DNA of 18,256 nucleotides, taken from the NCBI GenBank assembly GCA_001273335.1, contig LFWV01000007.1:1-18256 (forward strand), given 5' to 3'. The stretch comes from a miscellaneous Crenarchaeota group-1 archaeon SG8-32-3. Lineage in GTDB: Archaea > Thermoproteota > Bathyarchaeia > Bathyarchaeales > Bathycorpusculaceae. How positions within the stretch are numbered: the first letter of the stretch is position 1; each line of letters starts with the position of its first letter. The notes beneath the pieces are model-generated. The model worked only from the letters and a program-made list of their open reading frames with translations. It was not told where the DNA came from and did no database searches. The position numbers and the translations under genes are program-made. Of this stretch, positions 14,191 to 18,256 are shown piece by piece.

Positions 14191-14534
14191 CGGACGCGCG
14201 CGCGACGTCTGCTTTGCCCGTATATTGCACCTAAAAGAATAAGGATGCCGAAAATGATTATTATAACGGGCCATAAAATATTCCAGAAGTCGCCGATAAT
14301 ACCTGTTTGTTGTAGAAACAACCCTAATCCTGCAATTACGATTATTATGCCAAAAACTATCCCCGCGATCATGCCGCCGTTTGGTAAGCCAAAGCATTCT
14401 CCCTCCACTTTCCTATAGTGTTCCCGTTCGCTTCCTTTATAGCGCTCACCGACCGTGTAAAGGGGTGCTCCGCAGTTGGGGCATGTCTTTGCGTCATCTG
14501 GGTTTTGAGTACCACATTTACTACAATAAACCAC
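14187..14534 (-). CDS. Zinc-ribbon membrane protein
   Basis: A 115-residue protein with an N-terminal zinc ribbon (C4-SK-C7 and C18-PN-C21; MVYCSKCGTQNPDDAKTCPN), a polar spacer of about 30 residues, two hydrophobic helices (about 54-74 and 83-103) separated by a short loop, and a basic tail QSRRRARVR. This layout is common in archaea and bacteria, with the ribbon facing the cytosol, and has no assigned biochemical function. The start is GTG 14534, with GAGGGAT upstream at about 6 nt. The stop codons of this gene and the convergent DUF2085-like gene share bases (TTAG, 14187-14190), so neither has an intergenic terminator on this side. Confidence 0.82.
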   Translation of the reverse strand: MVYCSKCGTQNPDDAKTCPNCGAPLYTVGERYKGSEREHYRKVEGECFGLPNGGMIAGIVFGIIIVIAGLGLFLQQTGIIGDFWNILWPVIIIIFGILILLGAIYGQSRRRARVR

Positions 14535-14703
14535 AACAATCCCTCAATCTCGTTTAGCTTCAATTCAGTTTTAACATTTTCGGTTGCAGAAAAGATAAGG
14601 CAACTGCCTGCTATGATGTTCAAACTGTTTCTGAACCACAATAGAAACGCTCTTGGACATACAGACGGGTGCCAATTCCCATAATAATTTCTCTCAAATC
14701 CAG

Positions 14704-14778
14704 CGGGCGGGGTGGGATTCGAACCCACGACCCCCACCTTAGGAGGGTGATGCTCTATCCGTGCTGAGCTACCCGCCC
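14704..14778 (-). tRNA. trnR-CCT: tRNA-Arg (anticodon CCT)
   Basis: A full cloverleaf can be drawn by hand on the minus strand. The acceptor stem is GGGCGGG with CCCGCCC, the D-stem is GCTC with GAGC around AGCACGGATA, the anticodon stem is TCACC with GGTGG enclosing CTCCTAA (anticodon CCT, reading AGG codons), the variable loop is GGGTC, and the T-arm is GTGGG-TTCGAAT-CCCAC. The discriminator base is G. There is no intron and CCA is not encoded, as is common in archaea. No clear TATA box was found about 27 nt upstream on the minus strand. Confidence 0.95.
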
Positions 14779-14910
14779 ACTTGCTTTTGGAGATAAGGCT
14801 TGAATCTGCTTGACCATCTTTAATGTTTTTACCTGTTTGGTCAGCTAATTCGTGACCTAATTTTTTGTATTGCGCTGTTGCTGTAAGTGTTGGAAATTGA
14901 AACTTAAACG

Positions 14911-14920
14911 TTTTTAATAA
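14911..14920 (+). promoter_or_regulatory. TATA box upstream of the 14954 hypothetical gene
   Basis: TTTTTAATAA is preceded by the 8-bp palindrome AAACGTTT (14907-14914) that overlaps its first bases. A start 25 nt downstream would be near 14941, about 13 nt before TTG 14954. This supports a short-leader transcript and therefore the small gene. Confidence 0.5.
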
Positions 14921-14953
14921 AGTTTCTAACTGATTTAAGTCCTCTATTTTGGC

Positions 14954-15226
14954 TTGATTTGGTTTTATGGTCTTTCTGGAGATTTATTTCAGACAAAAAA
15001 GGATAAATGGCTCGATTTGCTTAATATAACAGAGAGAAGGCTTTCTGTGCCAAAGAAATTCAGGAAAATTAAGTCCGTTTCTGCAAATGGCGAAGTACAC
15101 TTCATTTATGAAGAGACCTGTTCATGTAGATGGATGGTTGAAAAAGAAGCCTGTGATGAATTTGAAGCTAAAAAGGTTTCAAAGCATGAAGCTTCAAAGC
15201 CAATATATCTAGTCCGTGAAGAGTAA
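14954..15226 (+). CDS. Small hypothetical protein with a CxC motif
   Basis: I do not recognise this 90-residue protein. It is charged and soluble-looking, with no membrane segment: WFYGLSGDLFQ, a Lys-rich middle (KKFRKIKSV), then VHFIYEETCSCRWMVEKEAC, which contains Cys-x-Cys plus a third Cys, and a Lys/Glu-rich tail. A small zinc-binding or DNA/RNA-associated role is possible but unsupported. The start TTG 14954 is the first start codon after a good TATA box; no SD is seen, and the next ATG is deep inside the protein. It stands alone, flanked by the minus-strand tRNA-Arg and the minus-strand methyltransferase. A diverged repeat begins 4 nt after its stop. Confidence 0.55.
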   Translation: MIWFYGLSGDLFQTKKDKWLDLLNITERRLSVPKKFRKIKSVSANGEVHFIYEETCSCRWMVEKEACDEFEAKKVSKHEASKPIYLVREE

Positions 15227-15230
15227 ATAT

Positions 15231-15268
15231 ATGCTTTCCAACAAGTCAATATGCCATAAAACACTTTA
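15231..15268 (+). repeat. Diverged repeat, copy A
   Basis: This stretch aligns with 17342-17379 over about 39 columns with roughly 31 identities by eye. The best-kept core is TCAATATGC-Y-ATAAA. Nearly all differences are C/T or A/G transitions. It lies immediately after the stop of the 14954 gene, in the same relative position and strand as copy B after the 17062 gene. It may be a shared 3'-end/terminator element or the remains of a mobile repeat. Confidence 0.4.
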
Positions 15269-15325
15269 TAATCCAATACAACGAGCACAAAACCACTCTA
15301 TATACACAGGAGAATTCATCTAAGA

Positions 15326-15898
15326 CTACTTTTTCTCTGATTTAGGTATGCCAATCCACCTTGGAGTTCTATTCTTGTAGTTTAGATATTCATCTTCATA
15401 CCTGTGAAGCAAATAACGTTCTTCAGATGGCAAAACAGTTTTTAACATAATTAAAAAAACTAGTGTTAAAAGAAGATACAACCAAGAAGCACAGGTTATT
15501 CCCAAACCCGTATGCATTAGAATAAGGCCAATGTATGCAGGATTTCTGGTAAAACGATAAAGACCTTTGGTGATGACCTCATTTTTAGGGCTAGTAGCGA
15601 AATTGATAATCGCAGTAATTGTGAAAACTACTCCAAACAGAAAGATGGTGAAACCACTGTATAACCACATTGAGTCAAGTTGTAGAGGCAAGAAAACTGT
15701 GTAAATCCAAGAAATAACCATAGGTATGAAAATGGCGTTTGCTGTTCTGTTTTCTTTTTTTGTTAGTTTGAAATCTCCTTCTTTTCCTGATTCCCTAGAT
15801 GCTGTTGCTCCCATATCAGAGAACGAGATGATTATAATGGGAATTGTGAGAATCCAAGCGTTCAATAAACCTAGCTCAAAGGCTGGAATAAGAGACAA
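15326..15898 (-). CDS. ICMT/PEMT-like membrane methyltransferase
   Basis: A 190-residue integral membrane protein with about five hydrophobic segments. The C-terminal half has the isoprenylcysteine/phospholipid methyltransferase signature: GLYRFTRNPAYIG (112-124), LPSEERYLLHRYEDEYLNY (156-174) and TPRWIG. The RxxRNPxY and EE elements form the SAM site in ICMT enzymes. The family methylates carboxyl groups of isoprenylated cysteine, phospholipid head groups, or various lipophilic substrates; archaea have no known CaaX prenylation, so the acceptor is open. TTG 15898 is the only start after the in-frame stop, and GAGGG (15904-15908) lies 5 nt upstream. It is divergent from the ArsR-type gene across about 310 nt. 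Confidence 0.85.
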   Translation of the reverse strand: MSLIPAFELGLLNAWILTIPIIIISFSDMGATASRESGKEGDFKLTKKENRTANAIFIPMVISWIYTVFLPLQLDSMWLYSGFTIFLFGVVFTITAIINFATSPKNEVITKGLYRFTRNPAYIGLILMHTGLGITCASWLYLLLTLVFLIMLKTVLPSEERYLLHRYEDEYLNYKNRTPRWIGIPKSEKK

Positions 15899-15920
15899 GC
15901 TATCCCTCTATTAGATACTG

Positions 15921-15938
15921 CTATTAAATATCTAAAAT
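15921..15938 (-). promoter_or_regulatory. TATA region of the methyltransferase gene
   Basis: On the minus strand this AT-rich stretch reads approximately TTTTAGATATTTAATAG, with two overlapping TATA-like words. The start would fall between about 15900 and 15910. To include the GAGGG ribosome binding site (15904-15908) the upstream word is the better candidate. Confidence 0.4.
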
Positions 15939-16012
15939 TTTTGATTTAATCGTCTGTGGATATTTCTTGCTTAAAAACGTTCGTGAAGTGAAAGGTTAGC
16001 TAAGATAGGACA

Positions 16013-16055
16013 CCAAACTGTTAACGTTAATGATTGCTTGTTTTCAACGGTTTGG
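16013..16055. repeat. Long inverted repeat in the divergent intergenic region
   Basis: CCAAACTGTT (16013-16022) and AACGGTTTGG (16046-16055) pair over 10 positions with a single G-U wobble, enclosing 23 nt. Overlapping its left arm is the perfect 10-bp palindrome TTAACGTTAA (16021-16030). It lies in the about 310-bp region between the methyltransferase (minus) and the ArsR-type gene (plus), too far from either promoter for simple operator logic. It could be a structured RNA element or a protein-binding site. Confidence 0.4.
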
Positions 16056-16150
16056 TTGATTTCGAAATTATGGCTTTACAGATTGAAATATTGGTGAAAT
16101 AGCTAAACATGAAAGAGAATGCCAATTAAAAGTCAAGTACCCCAAGCATG

Positions 16151-16160
16151 TTTAAATATT
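16151..16160 (+). promoter_or_regulatory. TATA box of the ArsR-type regulator gene
   Basis: TTTAAATATT sits about 55 nt before ATG 16210. The predicted start, near 16181, falls within the palindrome TATAACGATTATA, and the leader carries GGAAGTG (16194-16200) about 9 nt before the ATG. Confidence 0.55.
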
Positions 16161-16173
16161 AAACTGAACGTAA

Positions 16174-16186
16174 TATAACGATTATA
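16174..16186. promoter_or_regulatory. Palindromic operator candidate at the ArsR gene start site
   Basis: TATAA-CGA-TTATA is a perfect 13-bp inverted repeat with a 3-bp centre. It covers the position where transcription from the TATA box at 16151-16160 should begin, so a bound dimer would block initiation. Autoregulation by the ArsR-type protein encoded directly downstream is the obvious hypothesis, and it is inference. Confidence 0.4.
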
Positions 16187-16209
16187 GGCTTCTGGAAGTG
16201 TTAATTGAA

Positions 16210-16584
16210 ATGAAACCTTTTTCTAATGAAGCATATTACGTGTTTTTCTCTGCTCTAGCTAACAGGACCCGCTTAGCCATAATCGACGTTTTAAAAGATT
16301 ATCCGAAAACAATCTTAGAAATTTCAGAAATCCTAGATTTAAAAGAAAAAACAATCACTGACACCTTAAAACCTTTAGTAGATTGCATGATAGTTGATTC
16401 AAAGAAAACTGGCAAGGAAAACCGTTACTTTCTAAACAAAGAGATCATTGAACCTCTTTCTGAAATGTTAGCTTTTCACGTTAACAAGTATTGCCCAGGA
16501 CTAGAGAAGTGCATACCTCCAAGTAAGCTCAGAGAGTACATGAAGCATGAAGCTGCAAAAACGACGTATATTGAACATGAATAA
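16210..16584 (+). CDS. ArsR-type winged-helix transcriptional regulator
   Basis: A 124-residue helix-turn-helix protein. ALANRTRLAIIDVLKDYPKT is the characteristic ArsR first helix; ILEISEILDLKEKTITDTLK followed by PLVDCMIVDSKKTGKENRYF is the recognition helix and wing. The C-terminal extension has cysteines in YCPGLEKC and histidines in HEAAKTTYIEHE, which could be an effector or metal site, but no classic ArsR metal motif such as ELCVCDL is seen in the recognition helix. ATG 16210 is preferred over GTG 16198 because GGAAGTG at 16194-16200 then lies 9 nt upstream and the TATA box spacing fits. It is upstream of the cupin gene, in the same direction with a 124-nt gap, so it may also regulate that pair. 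Confidence 0.82.
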   Translation: MKPFSNEAYYVFFSALANRTRLAIIDVLKDYPKTILEISEILDLKEKTITDTLKPLVDCMIVDSKKTGKENRYFLNKEIIEPLSEMLAFHVNKYCPGLEKCIPPSKLREYMKHEAAKTTYIEHE

Positions 16585-16620
16585 GTTTACCTCTTTTTAC
16601 AATTTAATTTCCATTTGTTG

Positions 16621-16660
16621 CTCTAAGTTTTAGAGTGTTCGTGAATTAAAAACGCGTTTT
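16621..16660. promoter_or_regulatory. Two palindromes upstream of the cupin gene
   Basis: CTCTAA-GTT-TTAGAG (16621-16635) is a perfect 6-bp stem with a 3-nt loop, and AAAACGCGTTTT (16649-16660) is a perfect 12-bp palindrome next to an AT-rich GAATTAAAAA that might serve as TATA box. The first could end the regulator transcript, since a T5 run (CCTCTTTTT) lies about 30 nt before it. The second lies about 50 nt before the cupin ATG and could be an operator. Confidence 0.35.
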
Positions 16661-16708
16661 GAGAACTGTTAAATTCTTCCAGACTGTAGACTAAGAAAGG
16701 GATGTCAA

Positions 16709-17032
16709 ATGCGAGTTATCTCTTATGAGGAAGTTGAAGCCAAGGAAGTTGAAGAAGGCTCTAAGATTAGGATTAGATGGCTTAATACTGGCGGTTCAAA
16801 GAATTTTGCTGTTAGGCTTTTTGAGATTGAGCCTGGCGGTTACAGTCCACATCACAGTCATTCTTGGGAGCATGAAATATTTGTGTTGGAAGGTAATGGT
16901 ACTGTAATTGGAAATGAAGGGGCTGAAGCTTTCAGTATTGGTGATATGATTTCTATTCCAAGTGAAGAAACCCATCAGATAAAGAACACTGGCAAGAGTA
17001 GCCTCAAATTCCTTTGCATTATACCAAAATAG
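16709..17032 (+). CDS. Small cupin-domain protein
   Basis: A 107-residue single-domain cupin. Motif 1 is visible as GGYSPHHSHSWEHEIFVLEG (residues 43-62), giving likely metal ligands His49, His51 and Glu56. Motif 2 is GDMISIPSEETHQIKN (78-93), with Pro84, His89 and Asn93 in the family spacing. All four ligands for a mononuclear metal site are therefore present. Small cupins of this type act as dioxygenases, isomerases, metal-dependent sensors or quercetinase-like enzymes; the substrate cannot be inferred. ATG 16709 follows AAAGGGATG. The five-cysteine small protein gene starts 29 nt after its stop, probably in one transcript, and the ArsR-type regulator lies upstream. Confidence 0.9.
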   Translation: MRVISYEEVEAKEVEEGSKIRIRWLNTGGSKNFAVRLFEIEPGGYSPHHSHSWEHEIFVLEGNGTVIGNEGAEAFSIGDMISIPSEETHQIKNTGKSSLKFLCIIPK

Positions 17033-17061
17033 CGGTTAAAGCTCATCTTTGGGGTTGATTA

Positions 17062-17301
17062 GTGATCAAAAAAGCTGAAGCGTTGCGTGTGTTTTATGAA
17101 TTGCATGATAAATGTAAATCTTGTTTGATTAATTGTGTAGATCCTGATAAGCCTAGTTCTCAGATTGAAGAGACTTCTGAGGGTTTTCGGATTATGCTGA
17201 ATTGTAAGCTTGACTATTATGCGAAGAAGTGTTTTACTCCAATAATTGAAAAGTACAAGTTAACTCTCAAAGTCGAAAATGATTTAGTCGTAATATCCTA
17301 A
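17062..17301 (+). CDS. Small five-cysteine protein
   Basis: A 79-residue protein that I do not recognise. It has CKSCLINC near the N-terminus (C18, C21, C25) and two more cysteines, C48 and C57 (LNCKLDYYAKKC). It has no signal peptide or membrane segment, so it is probably cytosolic and may bind Zn, Fe-S or another metal through these cysteines. GTG 17062 is supported by GGGGT (17051-17055) 6 nt upstream, and the reading frame is compact and well conserved in composition. It follows the cupin gene by 29 nt, so the two likely work together. A repeat copy begins 41 nt after its stop. Confidence 0.7.
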   Translation: MIKKAEALRVFYELHDKCKSCLINCVDPDKPSSQIEETSEGFRIMLNCKLDYYAKKCFTPIIEKYKLTLKVENDLVVIS

Positions 17302-17341
17302 ACAGATGTGAAATCACAAACCTGACCCAAATAGGCTGTAC

Positions 17342-17379
17342 ATGCCTTTCAAAAATCAATATGCTATAAAGCATCCTTA
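17342..17379 (+). repeat. Diverged repeat, copy B
   Basis: Second copy of the element at 15231-15268, in the same orientation. In this copy ATGC-TATAAA-GCAT can also form a small 4-bp hairpin. It lies 41 nt beyond the stop of the 17062 gene, again in a 3' region. Confidence 0.4.
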
Positions 17380-17407
17380 ACTTTTAGTTGTTGACTTGAC
17401 CAGCGGA

Positions 17408-17482
17408 AGATGTAGAAAAAGACATCTAAATATCAATTTTGGGTCGTGGAGAAACTGAAAAATAAACCCGATAGATTTCTCC
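17408..17482. terminator. Hairpins in the convergent gap before 17484
   Basis: Two inverted repeats lie between the plus-strand Cys-protein gene and the minus-strand hypothetical gene: AGATGT-N8-ACATCT (17408-17413 with 17422-17427) and GGAGAAA-N21-TTTCTCC (17448-17454 with 17476-17482). The second ends 1 nt before the minus-strand stop codon. Neither has a long T-tract. Their position between convergent stops suggests transcript 3' ends. Confidence 0.35.
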
Positions 17483-17483
17483 G

Positions 17484-17990
17484 TTAAAGAAACCAATTTG
17501 TTATTTCCCAAACCCCGTATCTTCCTTTTATGTCAAATATTATTATGGTTCCTTCCAGATTCATGTCTAAATTGTCTTCTAAGATGAAATAAGCTGCTCC
17601 ATATTTATTGAAAAAACCAAAATCAAAGGGAAATCTGCCAACAAGCTCCAAAACTCTGTCTTTTGCTAATATTTTATCCATCAAGAACTCCCTAGATATA
17701 TATTCAATCCGCTTGTCAACATCATTCACCAAACCTCTCATGTAAGAAGAAAATTCTTGATGAGAATATAAACGGAAAAACTGTTCTTCTCCATTTTCAA
17801 TCAAGAAAAAGGCAACAGACATCATTGGAATATATTCTCTATCAGGTTCCCAGTTCTCTTTTCTAATCCAATTCTCAGCTTCACTTACCCATGAAACATC
17901 TCTTTCAGCAATTGAAAAACTGAAAGCCACAGTAGTCGTTAGTGAGACTAGTACCAAGTAGACTATAGGACCAATATATCGCTTGTTCAC
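17484..17990 (-). CDS. Signal-anchored hypothetical protein
   Basis: A 168-residue protein not recognised as any family. After MNKRYIG, residues 8-27 are hydrophobic (PIVYLVLVSLTTTVAFSFSI), a signal peptide or single N-terminal anchor, so the rest is probably outside the cytoplasm. The mature part is rich in aromatic and acidic residues (WVSEAENWIRKENWEPDREY, FFRLYSHQEFSSYM) and ends with a beta-rich region, GTIIIFDIKGRYGVWEIT. It has no cysteines in the mature part and no catalytic motif that I can name. The start GTG 17990 has TGAGG (17995-17999) about 4 nt upstream. It is monocistronic in this window, convergent with the Cys-protein gene; the 266 nt beyond its start to the window end hold no supported gene. 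Confidence 0.65.
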   Translation of the reverse strand: MNKRYIGPIVYLVLVSLTTTVAFSFSIAERDVSWVSEAENWIRKENWEPDREYIPMMSVAFFLIENGEEQFFRLYSHQEFSSYMRGLVNDVDKRIEYISREFLMDKILAKDRVLELVGRFPFDFGFFNKYGAAYFILEDNLDMNLEGTIIIFDIKGRYGVWEITNWFL

Positions 17991-18256
17991 TAAGCCTCAC
18001 TCAACAATAATATGTTTCAATGAAGTTTTATGATTTATGATAGGCAATTTCCACTTTGCAACTTGGTTAATTACCATTAAAACAAATTCGGGGAGCGTCT
18101 AGAAAACTTGGGTAACTCGTAACTGGAACATAACTTAACTTCAATGCAAGAAACGATAGAATTTGCTTTTCTGGCATCTGCTCAGAAGCTTAAAAACCTA
18201 AGTCATCGAGAACTATTCCGACTACAATCAGAAAAGCACCCGCATAAATAGTGGAA

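Noticed and set aside
14704..14778. tRNA-Arg as one end of an element reaching the scrap at 9437
   Set aside because: Shared sequence stops at 16 nt, flanks do not match, and no integrase or phage-like gene lies between them.
18144..18251. 35-codon plus-strand frame near the right edge (MQETIEFAFLAS...)
   Set aside because: No ribosome binding site, no promoter and no family resemblance; too short to support alone.

Overview
The window is archaeal chromosome. The evidence is a group II chaperonin (thermosome), archaeal/eukaryotic-type ribosomal proteins (S13p, S4p, S11p, L18e, L13p, S9p), RNA polymerase subunits Rpo3 (RpoD) and Rpo10 (RpoN), TATA-like promoters with short leaders, and a tRNA gene without an encoded CCA. 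Moderate GC, many GTG/TTG starts, a two-cluster ferredoxin insert in Rpo3 and PT-rich surface-protein remains would fit an uncultured Thermoproteota-type lineage such as Bathyarchaeia. That lineage call is inference only.

Region 1 (1-6105, all plus strand) is a conserved information-processing block: the 3' end of sua5, the thermosome with its own TATA box, then rpsM-rpsD-rpsK-rpoD-rpl18e-rplM-rpsI-rpoN. The genes are tightly packed, with overlaps at rpsD/rpsK (CTGA) and rpoD/rpl18e (GTGA). The most unusual feature is rpsK: its conserved N-terminus can only be reached from a non-AUG codon, most likely CUG at 3317, which sits 8 nt after a perfect GGAGGT.

Region 2 (6106-12067) is accessory. 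A TrmB-family regulator and a membrane-anchored alpha/beta hydrolase lie on the minus strand, divergent from an acyltransferase-3 membrane protein. The shared promoter region holds three copies of one heptamer arranged as inverted and direct repeats. Next come a hairpin-plus-T7 terminator, a tRNA T-arm-like scrap, an EamA-type exporter convergent with a threonine aldolase, and a start-less 3' stub of a PT-rich, membrane-anchored surface protein.

Region 3 (12068-14778) holds a B12-binding radical SAM enzyme followed 8 nt later by a cysteine-motif membrane protein (DUF2085-like). The latter is convergent, with overlapping stop codons, with a zinc-ribbon membrane protein. tRNA-Arg(CCT) follows on the minus strand.

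Region 4 (14779-18256) is made of small genes: a short Cys-containing hypothetical protein, an ICMT/PEMT-like membrane methyltransferase, an ArsR-type HTH regulator with a palindrome at its expected transcription start, a cupin followed by a five-cysteine small protein, and a signal-anchored hypothetical protein. A diverged ~39-bp repeat occurs downstream of two of these plus-strand genes. I saw no CRISPR array, insertion sequence, rRNA or replication origin. No obviously complete new multi-gene system stands out. The best leads are the radical SAM/DUF2085-like pair, the heptamer array, the ArsR/cupin/Cys-protein group and the CUG-start rpsK.
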